Shown here in pieces: positions 40,621-48,832 of a stretch of DNA of 64,000 bases (position 1 is its first letter; the number at the start of each line of letters is the position of its first letter). The stretch spans positions 6,886,001-6,950,000 of the forward strand of contig NZ_AP018365.1 in the NCBI RefSeq assembly GCF_016756395.1, given 5' to 3'. A model generated the notes under the pieces. The model searched no databases and was not told where the DNA came from. It saw only the letters and a list, made by a program, of their open reading frames with translations. The stretch comes from Streptomyces sp. SN-593. Lineage in GTDB: Bacteria > Actinomycetota > Actinomycetes > Streptomycetales > Streptomycetaceae. A program made the position numbers and the translations under genes.

Positions 40621-40677
40621 GGGTGCATGAACGTTACGGGTTCAGGTCGCGGCTCCGGTTCGATTCCGGGTGCACCC
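40621..40677 (+). ncRNA. D-armless tRNA-like sequence
   Basis: GGGTGCA (40621-40627) pairs perfectly with TGCACCC (40671-40677). TGAAC-GTTACGG-GTTCA forms a five-pair arm with a seven-base loop having T at position 33 (anticodon would be TAC), and CTCCGGTTCGATTCCGGG is a good T-arm. There is no D-arm: the anticodon-type arm starts directly after the acceptor strand. Only 57 bases. A deletion remnant or an unusual tRNA-like RNA. Confidence 0.45.
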
Positions 40678-40692
40678 CACAACCAAAACACG

Positions 40693-40747
40693 CCCGCCGC
40701 TGATCCCGGCGGGAAGGACGCCCCGCGACTCCAGGCACGGGGCGTCC
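40693..40747 (+). terminator. Two successive hairpins before the 40765 gene
   Basis: CCCGCCG/CGGCGGG (40693-40699, 40707-40713) and GGACGCCCCG/CGGGGCGTCC (40716-40725, 40738-40747). They separate the tRNA unit from the following gene and end nine bases before its ribosome binding site. Confidence 0.55.
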
Positions 40748-40764
40748 ACACACCTGGAGGAATG

Positions 40765-41481
40765 ATGGCCGCGCTCACCGACGACCGGCGCCAGGAGGTC
40801 TGCGACTGGCTCACCGCCAACGGCATCAACCCCAACGACGTGCCGGTCGACGCCGACGTGGAGATCCAAGGCGACGGCGACCAGCGCACCCTGCGGTGCG
40901 AGGTGTACGTCACCAACGAGTTCGGCGACAAGGTGCGCGACGAAACCGGCAACGACATCGCACGCAACCACATCGGCGTCCCGCTCGCCGTCGAACCGCC
41001 CGAGTGGTGGGAGCCGCGCATCAAGCCCACGCGAGAGCAACTCATCGAGCAGCTTGCCGAAGCGCGGGAGTACATCAAGCGGGTCGACCGCGAGGCCGAG
41101 CGGACGATGGAGAAGTGGGACTCCGACCTTCTGGCCGCGACCCGCAGCGCCCGAGCGCGCGTGGAGGAAGCCGGCGCCCAGCTCATCGCCGTGTACCGCG
41201 AGCGTGCCCACCTGGTGGCGCACCTCGCCGCGATCCTGCCGTCCACCATGGCCGACGACCCCAGCGACCCCGACTGGCGCATCGTCTATCTCGACACCCC
41301 CAGCGGACAGTGGTCCTGGCACATCGCCCAGCGCGACCTCGACCTGTTCGCCCACGTGCCCGACGGCGAAGCCACGTGGGACGGGCACACCACCGACGAG
41401 AAGTACCAGCGGGTGCGGGACCTCACCCAAACCGTCGCAGAACAGCAGGGCGCCCAGGCGGTACGGGTGGTCACCCGGTAG
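40765..41481 (+). CDS. Hypothetical protein with coiled coil
   Basis: 238 residues from ATG 40765 (GGAGG four bases upstream; ATG 40762 adds one residue). N-terminal alpha/beta part (RRQEVCDWLTANGINPNDVPVDADVEIQGDG), a central coiled coil (TREQLIEQLAEAREYIKRVDREAERTMEKW) and a C-terminal segment WSWHIAQRDLDLFAHVPDGEATWDGHTTDEKYQRV that is a recurrent phage signature. Function unknown. Confidence 0.6.
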   Translation: MAALTDDRRQEVCDWLTANGINPNDVPVDADVEIQGDGDQRTLRCEVYVTNEFGDKVRDETGNDIARNHIGVPLAVEPPEWWEPRIKPTREQLIEQLAEAREYIKRVDREAERTMEKWDSDLLAATRSARARVEEAGAQLIAVYRERAHLVAHLAAILPSTMADDPSDPDWRIVYLDTPSGQWSWHIAQRDLDLFAHVPDGEATWDGHTTDEKYQRVRDLTQTVAEQQGAQAVRVVTR

Positions 41482-41537
41482 GTGGCCCCGCCATAGGGAC
41501 ACGGCAGGCGCACCGCCGAGTGAGGTGACACCACGCG

Positions 41538-41798
41538 ATGGCATCCACCAGCGACCGCGGTTACGGAACCGACCATCAACGGATTCGGCGAGCGCTACTC
41601 GCCGAGGCATACGGCCGGCCCTGCCACCACTGCGGCGCACCCATGCTCAAGGGCCAAGCCCTCGACCTCGACCACACCGCCGACCGGAGTGCCTACCGCG
41701 GCTTCGCTCACGCCTCGTGCAACCGCAGCGAAGGCGCCAAGCGAGGCAACGCCAATCGCCGCAGGTCAAAGGGCATGCGAACCTCTGAAGCTTGGTGA
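41538..41798 (+). CDS. Small HNH endonuclease
   Basis: 86 residues. CHHCGAPMLKGQALDLDHTADRSAYRGFAHASCNRSEGA contains the HNH core: two C-x2-C half-sites, D-H and a C-terminal N/S element. Small HNH proteins near terminase genes support DNA packaging in several siphoviruses. The start ATG lacks an obvious site. Confidence 0.75.
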   Translation: MASTSDRGYGTDHQRIRRALLAEAYGRPCHHCGAPMLKGQALDLDHTADRSAYRGFAHASCNRSEGAKRGNANRRRSKGMRTSEAW

Positions 41799-41926
41799 AC
41801 CAATCAAAACGGACATAGTACGACAGGCGGGACGAGGGGGGCATGTCCGACACGGGTTCATGATCGTCTCCTGACCCCGCCCCCAGTGAACGAATCCGTC
41901 CGTGAGGCTTTGCGTCCCGGGACACG

Positions 41927-41967
41927 AAAAAAGCCCCTCTCGCTCATCTTCTGAGCGATCAGGGCTT
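41927..41967 (-). terminator. Leftward rho-independent terminator
   Basis: Read on the minus strand: AAGCCCTgatcGCTCagaagatGAGCgagAGGGGCTT then TTTT, a stem with an inner GCTC/GAGC pair and a six-T tail. There is no leftward gene nearby upstream of it, so it must end an RNA that is not annotated. Confidence 0.65.
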
Positions 41968-42154
41968 GTGACCTCGGCGTCCGTTCCGCCGTTGCAACTA
42001 GGTTCTCGCAGGTCAGAGGCTTAGTCAAGCCAATGGGGTCCATTCGTTCTTGATTCTTTTCGCCGCTCCGAGAGGAGCGTTCAAGCGGGACCGCTGACGG
42101 GACACCCGTCGTGCGGCAATCCTCACAGGCACCAGTCGCTGATCACGGCTGGGA

Positions 42155-42186
42155 GGAAGCCCCGAGTCTCCCGGCTCGGGGCTTCC
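42155..42186 (+). terminator. 12-bp hairpin before the HNH gene
   Basis: GGAAGCCCCGAG / CTCGGGGCTTCC with loop TCTCCCGG, just upstream of CGGGAGG and the ATG at 42205. Same placement as the other intergenic hairpins. Confidence 0.6.
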
Positions 42187-42204
42187 GCATCTCCGGGAGG
42201 CCTC

Positions 42205-42810
42205 ATGGCTCGTAAGCCCGATACGCCGTGTTCAACCTGCGGAAAGTTGCTCTGGGGAGGCTCCACATCGCTCCCGGCTGGCGAACGGAAGTGTCGTCAG
42301 TGCCGCCGGGCGACGCGGCGCCGCGAATGCCTCCACTGCAGAAGCGCGTTCCTGAGCGTGGGTAACGCCTCGTACTGTTCGACCTCTTGCTCCAATAAGT
42401 CGCTGGCGACGGTCGCGGGTAGGGCACGCCTGCCCCTTCGGCCGTGCGCCGACTGCGGCGTGCAGGTGCGTAGCCGGGGGACGATACCGCTCTGCCTGGA
42501 GCACCAGGCCGAGCGGAAGCTGGAGCGGTATCGGCGCAAGAACCGGCAGCGGCGCGGCGACGACATCGTGTCGGAGTCGTACACCCTGGCGCAGATTGCC
42601 GCGCGGGACGGGTTCCGGTGCGGACTATGCGGGCTTCTCGTGAACATGCGGCTGCGGCGCCCGAACCCGCTGTCGCCTTCAATCGATCACATGGTGCCGA
42701 TCTCGGAAAGTCGTGACGACACCCGGGCCAACGTGCAGTTGGCGCACCTGTCGTGCAACGTCGCCAAGGGCGTTCGGCCGATGGGTGAGCAACTGGCGTT
42801 GATCGGCTAG
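42205..42810 (+). CDS. HNH endonuclease with N-terminal zinc fingers
   Basis: 201 residues. N-terminal Cys clusters (CSTCGKLLWGG, CRQCRRATRRRECLHC, YCSTSCSNKS, CADCG) lead to a C-terminal HNH domain: FRCGLCGLLV, SIDHMVPISESRDDTRANVQLAHLSCNVAKG. It directly precedes the terminase genes, where HNH nucleases often help cut concatemers at packaging. The ATG has CGGGAGG upstream. Confidence 0.85.
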   Translation: MARKPDTPCSTCGKLLWGGSTSLPAGERKCRQCRRATRRRECLHCRSAFLSVGNASYCSTSCSNKSLATVAGRARLPLRPCADCGVQVRSRGTIPLCLEHQAERKLERYRRKNRQRRGDDIVSESYTLAQIAARDGFRCGLCGLLVNMRLRRPNPLSPSIDHMVPISESRDDTRANVQLAHLSCNVAKGVRPMGEQLALIG

Positions 42811-42818
42811 GGATCCCA

Positions 42819-43223
42819 ATGGTGAGGACTTGCGACTGCGGCAAAGAGTTCGAGGCTAAGCGGTCTTCGGCCCGGTACTGCTCCGAGCGGTGCAAGAAGC
42901 GCGCACAACGCCGCCCCGGCGGCGTCGAGGCCGACGTCAAGGTACTTCCACGGCCGGCCGACGACGAAGGGGATGGCGCGCTCGCCGAGGTGGTGCGCGC
43001 CGAGCTTGCCGCAGTTGCGCGTGCGGAGACATCGGCTGGCCAGGTGGCCTTGGCGTTGGCTCGGCGGATTGACGGTGCGGAGCAGGAGTCAGGGGCGTCG
43101 CTGGCGGCGCTCGTGAAGGAGTTTCGGGCATCCCTTGCGGCGGCTACGGCTGGCGCCGAGGTGGAAACGGATCCCATTGACGAGTTGAGGGCGCATGTGC
43201 AGCGCAAGCGCGCGGCTCGTTGA
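42819..43223 (+). CDS. Probable terminase small subunit
   Basis: 134 residues. The N-terminal treble-clef finger CDCGKEFEAKRSSARYCSERCKKRAQRR is followed by a long Ala/Glu helical region and a basic tail (IDELRAHVQRKRAAR). The call rests mainly on position, directly upstream of and overlapping the large subunit by 29 bases, and on the helical oligomerisation-like middle. DNA recognition by the finger is inferred. Confidence 0.55.
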   Translation: MVRTCDCGKEFEAKRSSARYCSERCKKRAQRRPGGVEADVKVLPRPADDEGDGALAEVVRAELAAVARAETSAGQVALALARRIDGAEQESGASLAALVKEFRASLAAATAGAEVETDPIDELRAHVQRKRAAR

Positions 43224-44697
43224 GCCGGCCTTTTCGTGGGTGCCCCCGCACGTGGACACCTACGGGGCGCAGGTCGCCGAGTTGTCGAAGCTGGCCGGGT
43301 TCGTGCCGGACCTGGAGCAGCGCCTGATCCTGGATGCGATCTTCGCAGTAGACAGCGCGGACAAGGTGGCCGCCCTGGAGGCCGCGGTCGTGGTGGGCCG
43401 GCAGAACATGAAGACCGGGCTGTTCAAGATGGCGGCACTGGGCTGGCTCTTCATCACTGACCAGCGACTCGTGGTGTGGTCGGCTCACGAGTTCCGGACG
43501 GCGCAGGAGGCGTTCCGGGACATGGAGCAGCTCATCATGGATACGCCGAGATTCGCCGCCCGGGTGAAGCAGATTCACCGAGGGAGCGGGAACGAGGCGA
43601 TCGAGCTTCACGGGGATCGTCGTCTGATGTTCAAGGCGCGGACGCGGACGGGTGGTCGTGGTCTCTCCGGAGACAAGATCATCCTTGATGAGGCGTTCGC
43701 GTTGCAGCCGACGCACATGGGGTCGCTGTTCCCCACCCTGGCGGCGCGCCCGAACCCGCAGGTGGTGTACGGCTCGTCGGCTGGGCTCATCGACTCCGGC
43801 GTCCTGCGCGGGATCCGTGATCGTGGCCGCAAGGGCGGAGACCCGTCGCTGACGTACTTCGAGTGGTGCGCGCCACCCCCGAATGAGGCGTGCGCGGACG
43901 GCGAGACGTGCACGCACGCCCAGGACGTGAAGGGGTGCGGGTGCGACAACCTCGACCTGGTAAAGCGCGCAAACCCGGCGGTAGGCCGGCGCATCACCGT
44001 GGAGTACATCCTCGGCGAGCGCCGCGGTCTTCCCCCCGCCGAGTACGCCCGCGAGCGGATGGGCTGGTGGGACGACCCGATCGGCGGGGAGACCCCGATC
44101 AAGCCGGGCGACTGGGCTGCCTGCCTCGACGAGGAGTCGAAGCGGGAGGGCACGGTGGCGCTGGCGGTGGACATCACCCCGGACCGGTCCACGACGTCGA
44201 TCGCGGTGGCAGGCCGGCGATCGGATGGCCTGGTGCACGGCGAGGTTGTGGAGCACCGACAGGGCACCGGGTGGGTGGTTGACCGGCTGGTGGAGTTGTT
44301 CGAATCGATCGAGCCGACACCGGTGGCGCTGATCGTGGACCCGGCGGGGCCGGCTGGGTCGCTGGAGAAGAGCTTGCTGGAGCGCGGGTTCACCTTGGAC
44401 AAGGAGCCGTTGGGCGACGCGTGGCGGCTCCACATGATGGGGACGCGGGAGTACGCGCAGGCGTGCGGCGCCCTTGCTGACGACATCGCCAACGACCGGT
44501 TCCGGCACATCGGGCAGACCCCCCTGGATACGGCGGTGGACGGGGTCGCGACCCGGCCGCTTGCAGAGGCGTGGGCGTGGTCGAGGCCGAAGTCGGGTGC
44601 GGTCATTGCCCCGTTGGTGGCGGTGACGCTGGCTCGCCATGGTCATGCGACATACGGCGTCGAGGAGCCACAGGCTCCGTTCGTACTCGTTGGGTGA
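43195..44697 (+). CDS. terL: Terminase large subunit
   Basis: 500 residues. The ATPase half has a variant Walker A VVVGRQNMKTG (about 67-77), coupling motif region VWSAHEFRTAQEAF and Walker B KIILDEAFA. The nuclease half has acidic strands VALAVDITPDRSTTSIAVAG and LIVDPAG, with a final Asp in TPLDTAVDGVATRPL. This is the motor that packs DNA into proheads. The start overlaps the preceding gene, and the ATG is preceded by GAGGG. Confidence 0.9.
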   Translation: MCSASARLVEPAFSWVPPHVDTYGAQVAELSKLAGFVPDLEQRLILDAIFAVDSADKVAALEAAVVVGRQNMKTGLFKMAALGWLFITDQRLVVWSAHEFRTAQEAFRDMEQLIMDTPRFAARVKQIHRGSGNEAIELHGDRRLMFKARTRTGGRGLSGDKIILDEAFALQPTHMGSLFPTLAARPNPQVVYGSSAGLIDSGVLRGIRDRGRKGGDPSLTYFEWCAPPPNEACADGETCTHAQDVKGCGCDNLDLVKRANPAVGRRITVEYILGERRGLPPAEYARERMGWWDDPIGGETPIKPGDWAACLDEESKREGTVALAVDITPDRSTTSIAVAGRRSDGLVHGEVVEHRQGTGWVVDRLVELFESIEPTPVALIVDPAGPAGSLEKSLLERGFTLDKEPLGDAWRLHMMGTREYAQACGALADDIANDRFRHIGQTPLDTAVDGVATRPLAEAWAWSRPKSGAVIAPLVAVTLARHGHATYGVEEPQAPFVLVG

Positions 44698-44706
44698 GGG
44701 GGCGTC

Positions 44707-44931
44707 GTGGCGGCGTGGAGCGAGCAGATCCCGCTGGATCAGATCACCGCGGAGGCCCGCAGGATCCGGTTCTGGCGCACTGTCCTGACTGTCCTGGGCG
44801 GCCTGCTGTTCGGGGTGGGCTGGCTGGCGGCGAAGGGCTGCGGGCTGGTCTGGCTGGGCGTGGCCTGGGTGGCGGCGGCGCTCCGAATCGGATGGCAGGA
44901 GGCCCGTCGTGGGGCTGCTCGAACGGATTGA
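44707..44931 (+). CDS. Small membrane protein between terminase and portal
   Basis: 74 residues, GTG start. Two adjacent hydrophobic stretches (FWRTVLTVLGGLLFGVGWLAA and LVWLGVAWVAAALRIGW) form a hairpin in the membrane. It overlaps the portal start by 23 bases. A holin-like topology, but the position argues against a main lysis role; unknown. Confidence 0.6.
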   Translation: MAAWSEQIPLDQITAEARRIRFWRTVLTVLGGLLFGVGWLAAKGCGLVWLGVAWVAAALRIGWQEARRGAARTD

Positions 44932-46321
44932 GGCGCAGCGCGCCGCGGCGCGCACCGGCTCACGGGATGCCCCGCTGGATCTGAACCAGTGGGCGCAGTA
45001 CTTCGGGTTCGGCGGCCTGGACTATCCGATCGTCCAGACCACGATGAACACCATCGACCAGGAGGCTGTCGCCCTCACTACGGCGGCGGCAGCGAAGACG
45101 AACGGGCCGATCTTCTCGCTGATCCTGGCCCGGCAGCAGATCTTCAGCCAAGCCCGATTCCAGTGGACGCGGTTCTCCGGTGGCGCCCCGACGGACCTGT
45201 TCGGCTCGCCGGAGCTTGGGTTGCTGGAGCGGCCGTGGCCGGGCGGCACAACGGGCGACCTGCTGGGTCGGATGGAGTGGAACGCATCGACGGCCGGCAA
45301 CTCCTACGTGCGGCGTACTCGCGCGGACCGGTTGAACGTCCTGCCGCCGCAGTGGGTGATCATCGTGTTGGGGTCGCAGACGAACGCCGACAATCCGGCC
45401 GAGGCGCCGGACGTCGAGGTCGCCGGCTACGTGTATGACCCGCCGTCGGGTCCGATGCGGTTCTACCCGGCGGACGGCTCCAACGGGAGGATGGCGCACT
45501 ACGCGCCGATCCCCGACCCGGACTTCCACTTTCTGGGCATGTCGTGGATCACGCCGGTGCTGCGGGAGTTGCAGGCCGACTCGATGGCGACGGAGCACAA
45601 GGCCCGCTTCTTCCAGAACGCGGCCACACCGAACCTTGCGATCAAGTTCGATCCATCAGTGAAGCTTCAGCAGGTCCAGGCATTCAAGGAGCTGATGGAG
45701 GAGGAGCACACCGGGGTCGCGAACGCCTACCGGACCCTGTACATGGGCGGCGGCGCCGATCCGAAGGTGATCGGCGCGGATATGCGGCAGCTCGACTTCG
45801 CCGCGACGCAGGGCAAGGGCGAGTCGCGTCTCGCGGCGGCGGCCGGTGTCCCGCCGTCCTGGGTGGGTTTCTCGGAGGGGCTGCAAGGGTCCGCACTGAA
45901 TGCAGGGAATTTCTCCAGCGCCCGGCGGCGCCTGTCCGACGGGACGCTGGAGCACCTGTGGTCGAACGCCGCAGCATCCCTGGAGCCACTGCTCACGCCG
46001 CCCGACTCCGGATCGTCTCTCTGGTATACGACCCGGTCGGTGGCGTTCATGCGGGAGGACGCCGAGGTGCTGTCCCGCATTCAGCAGACCCAAGCACAGA
46101 CCATCACCGCTCTCGTCCGGGACGGGTTCACCCCGGATTCGGCGACGCAGGCGGTCCTGAACAACGACATGTCCCTGCTCAAGCACACCGGCCTCACATC
46201 GGTGCAGCTCTTGCCGCCGAGCAACGGCCAGGAGCCGTTCAACCCCAACGCCCCGGCGGTACCGCCGGCTGAGCAGCAGCCCCATGGCGGTGCTACCCCA
46301 GCGGAAGGAGCCGGGCAGTGA
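44909..46321 (+). CDS. HK97-type portal protein
   Basis: 470 residues. Typical elements: early QTTMNTIDQEAVALTTA, WNASTAGNSYVRR, HYAPIPDPDFHFLGMSWITPVLRELQADSMATEHKARFFQNAATPNLAIKF (portal clip/wing region) and RLAAAAGVPPSWVGFSEGLQGSALNAGNFSSARRRLSDGTL, the stem-to-crown pattern of the phage portal family. Forms the dodecameric DNA entry ring. GTG start with AGGAGG upstream. Confidence 0.92.
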   Translation: MGLLERIEAQRAAARTGSRDAPLDLNQWAQYFGFGGLDYPIVQTTMNTIDQEAVALTTAAAAKTNGPIFSLILARQQIFSQARFQWTRFSGGAPTDLFGSPELGLLERPWPGGTTGDLLGRMEWNASTAGNSYVRRTRADRLNVLPPQWVIIVLGSQTNADNPAEAPDVEVAGYVYDPPSGPMRFYPADGSNGRMAHYAPIPDPDFHFLGMSWITPVLRELQADSMATEHKARFFQNAATPNLAIKFDPSVKLQQVQAFKELMEEEHTGVANAYRTLYMGGGADPKVIGADMRQLDFAATQGKGESRLAAAAGVPPSWVGFSEGLQGSALNAGNFSSARRRLSDGTLEHLWSNAAASLEPLLTPPDSGSSLWYTTRSVAFMREDAEVLSRIQQTQAQTITALVRDGFTPDSATQAVLNNDMSLLKHTGLTSVQLLPPSNGQEPFNPNAPAVPPAEQQPHGGATPAEGAGQ

Positions 46322-48774
46322 CCGGTGATCAGAACCTGCATTCGCGCGTGTTCGCGCTCGACGACATCCAGATCCGAGCTGGCGGAGACGGCCGCACCGT
46401 GACGGCCTACGCCGCGGTGTTCGACAGTCCCACGTTCATCGTCGACCAGGATGGCGAGTACGACGAGCAGATCGCCCGCACGGCGTTCGACAAGACCGTC
46501 CAGGAGCGCGCGGGTCGGATCGGCGTGTTCTACAACCACGCGAAGACCCTGCACGGGACGCCATCGGAGTCGGGGTCGGTGCCGATCGGCGTTCCGCTGG
46601 AAGCACCTCGCGCGGACGGCAAGGGCCTGCTGACGGTCACCCGGTACAACAAGACCCCGCTGGCTGACGCCGTGCTGGAGTCGATCCGCAACGGCGATAT
46701 CACCGGGCAGTCGTTCACCGGCAGGTTCATCAAGTCCACGCCGACCGGCCCGTACCTACCGGACCGGTCGACAGGTCAGCGGACGCTGGTGACCCGGCAG
46801 GAGATCGCCCTGATCGAGTATGGGCCGACGCCGATCCCGGCTTACTCGGACGCTGCGATCGTCGGCGTCCGGTCTCAGGGCGCCTCTGGCAACCTGGACG
46901 CGCCGAACGTCGCCGACCTCGACGCCGCAGCCGTTGCCCATGCCACGGCGCAGGGCTGGACGATGCCCGACGGGGCATGCCCGATTCGCGATCTGGACCA
47001 CCACGGTCGCGCCGACCTCGACACCGCGCTCGTGGCAGTCGACAGCACCACCGCGGACGACGTCCGCGCCCACATCACCCAGCGGGCCGCGGAACTCGGG
47101 CTGTCCAGCCTGATCCCGGCCTCCTGGCCCAGCACTTCGGGACGCACCGAGCCGGCCCCTCGCACTCCAGCCGCTGTGCATGGCACTGGAGCCGCCGTCA
47201 CGCCGACCGCACCTTCCGGAGCCGCATCCGAGCCGCACACGCACTCGGCGAACATCACCAACCGCTCGACGAACGAAGCGAGGACAGACATGGACGACCG
47301 CATGACGGTCGAGGAGCGGGCGGCTCGCCAGAGCGAGATCCGGGCCCGGCTCCAGGAGATCGACAGCGAGTACTCCGGTGCGACGATGCCCGCCGAACTC
47401 CAGCAGGAGTGGGACGGGCTGCTGGAGGAGAACGAGACGCACGGTCGTGCGCTCGCGGACAGCGAGCGGCGTCAGGCGCAGCTCCAGGCGGTGCTCGCCG
47501 CGAACCCGGGCGCCACGGAGCGCACCGACCGGGCTGGCTTCCTCGGCGGCGGTCGGCAGGCGCCGGCGGTGCACATCGGGGTGGACGTGTACGACACGAC
47601 CTCGATCCGCACGCAGGCGCGGAACCCGGAGGAGGCGGCCGGGATGCTGCGGGACCGGGCGATGCGCGCGATCGAGATCGCGCAGTTCCCGGGCGCGGAG
47701 TCCCGTGAGGCGGCCCAGGAGCGCGCGTCGTACCTGGTCGACACGAAGGACGACGAGCACGGCACCCTGGCGCGTCGCATGCTCACCACCGGGAGCCCGA
47801 TCTACAACCGGGCGTTCGGCAAGATGATGCAGAAGCTCAGCGTCAACGGCCTGACCGGTGAGGAGCACCGCGCCCTCAGCCTGGGCGTGGACGCAGGTGG
47901 CGGCTACGCGGTGCCGTTCCAGCTCGACCCGACGGTGATCCTCACCTCCAGCGGCGTGATCAACCCGCTGCGGCAGGTCGCGCGCGTCGAGCAGATCGTC
48001 GGGAAGGCGTGGGAGGGCGTCACCTCCGCGGGCGTCACCGTGACGCGTGGCTCGGAGGGCGACCAGGCTCCCGACTCGACGCCGACCCTGGGCCAGCCCA
48101 GCGTGACGACCACTCGGGTGCAGGGCTTCGTGCCGTTCTCCGTGGAGATCGAGCGCTCGTGGAACGAGATGCGCGGCGAGGTCACCATGCTGCTCCAGGA
48201 CGCCAAGGACACTGAGGAGGCCGGGTCGTTCATCACCGGCGACGGCACGGGCACCAACCCGGGCGGCGTGATCGGCACGATCGGCGCGGGCCAGAAGGTC
48301 GGCCAGTCGGGCAGTGCGGGCGCGCTGACGATCCCGGACGACCTGTTCGCGCTGGAGACGGCGCTGCCTCCGCGGTTCCGTCCGCGCGCGACGTGGCTGG
48401 GCAACAAGACCATCTACAACAAGGTTCGGGCGGCGGCGCAGAGCAAGGGCGGGCTCGCCGGCGACCTGTGGGCGCGTCTTCAGACCGGCCAGCCGCCGGA
48501 GCTGATCGGCTACTCGGCCTACGAGGTGTCGTCGATGGACGGCACCATCGAGAGCACTGGCGGCGGCGACAACCTGGTGCTGGCCTTCGGGGACTTCAAG
48601 ACCGGGTTCCTGATCGTGGACCGGATCGGCATGAGCGTGGAGCTGGTGCCGCACCTGTTCGGCGCGAACGGCCGCCCGACCGGGCAGCGCGGGATCTACG
48701 CGTACTGGTCGAACAACTCGAAGATCATCGTCCCGAACGCGATCCGCGTCCTGAACGTCGTCAGCCCGACCTGA
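46318..48774 (+). CDS. Prohead protease fused to major capsid protein
   Basis: 818 residues in one uninterrupted frame. Residues about 5-190 are an HK97-type prohead protease: FYNHAKTLHG (His 74) and GQSFTGRF (Ser 132) as catalytic residues. About 190-325 is a linker; 325-400 is a charged coiled coil like the HK97 scaffolding delta domain (ERAARQSEIRARLQEIDSEY). From about 430 on comes the HK97 coat fold: GVDAGGGYAVPFQLDPTVI, EGDQAPDSTPTLGQPSV, FITGDGTGTNPGGVIG and WLGNKTIYNKVRAAAQ. Usually these are two or three genes. An internal ATG at 47290 could also give free capsid protein. Cleavage in cis would release mature coat protein. Confidence 0.9.
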   Translation: MTGDQNLHSRVFALDDIQIRAGGDGRTVTAYAAVFDSPTFIVDQDGEYDEQIARTAFDKTVQERAGRIGVFYNHAKTLHGTPSESGSVPIGVPLEAPRADGKGLLTVTRYNKTPLADAVLESIRNGDITGQSFTGRFIKSTPTGPYLPDRSTGQRTLVTRQEIALIEYGPTPIPAYSDAAIVGVRSQGASGNLDAPNVADLDAAAVAHATAQGWTMPDGACPIRDLDHHGRADLDTALVAVDSTTADDVRAHITQRAAELGLSSLIPASWPSTSGRTEPAPRTPAAVHGTGAAVTPTAPSGAASEPHTHSANITNRSTNEARTDMDDRMTVEERAARQSEIRARLQEIDSEYSGATMPAELQQEWDGLLEENETHGRALADSERRQAQLQAVLAANPGATERTDRAGFLGGGRQAPAVHIGVDVYDTTSIRTQARNPEEAAGMLRDRAMRAIEIAQFPGAESREAAQERASYLVDTKDDEHGTLARRMLTTGSPIYNRAFGKMMQKLSVNGLTGEEHRALSLGVDAGGGYAVPFQLDPTVILTSSGVINPLRQVARVEQIVGKAWEGVTSAGVTVTRGSEGDQAPDSTPTLGQPSVTTTRVQGFVPFSVEIERSWNEMRGEVTMLLQDAKDTEEAGSFITGDGTGTNPGGVIGTIGAGQKVGQSGSAGALTIPDDLFALETALPPRFRPRATWLGNKTIYNKVRAAAQSKGGLAGDLWARLQTGQPPELIGYSAYEVSSMDGTIESTGGGDNLVLAFGDFKTGFLIVDRIGMSVELVPHLFGANGRPTGQRGIYAYWSNNSKIIVPNAIRVLNVVSPT
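47290..48774 (+). other. Possible internal translation start for free major capsid protein
   Basis: ATG at codon 325 of the fusion begins MDDRMTVEERAARQSEIRAR, the start of the delta/coat region, with GCGAGGA six to seven bases upstream. Initiation here would give a 494-residue coat precursor, close to the usual HK97-type coat length including its scaffold domain. Confidence 0.45.
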
Positions 48775-48783
48775 CCTGCCACT

Positions 48784-48810
48784 GGGCCCCGGCGCTATCC
48801 GCCGGGGCCC
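48784..48810 (+). terminator. 11-bp hairpin after the capsid gene
   Basis: GGGCCCCGGCG / CGCCGGGGCCC, loop CTATC, ten bases after the capsid stop. It may stabilise the capsid mRNA 3' end or reduce read-through to the connector genes. Confidence 0.6.
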
Positions 48811-48832
48811 TCACCGGAGAGAGGAGATCGTC

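Larger units (their letters stand above)
41799..42204. other. 406-base non-coding region with lower GC
   Basis: Between the small HNH gene and the next HNH gene. Visibly less GC-rich, with A/T runs (41927-41932; TTGATTCTTTT near 42050). It contains a leftward terminator (41927-41967) and a rightward-facing hairpin (42155-42186). A minus-strand frame (42043-41858) runs through the terminator and is not credible as a gene. A leftward RNA starting near 42000-42060 is possible. Confidence 0.5.

Noticed and set aside
41858..42043. A 61-codon minus-strand frame in the 41.8-42.2 kb gap
   Set aside because: It runs straight through a terminator hairpin and has no ribosome site; the region is better read as non-coding.
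44707..44931. Holin
   Set aside because: It has a two-helix membrane topology but lies between terminase and portal, far from the endolysin; the true holin probably lies beyond the right edge.
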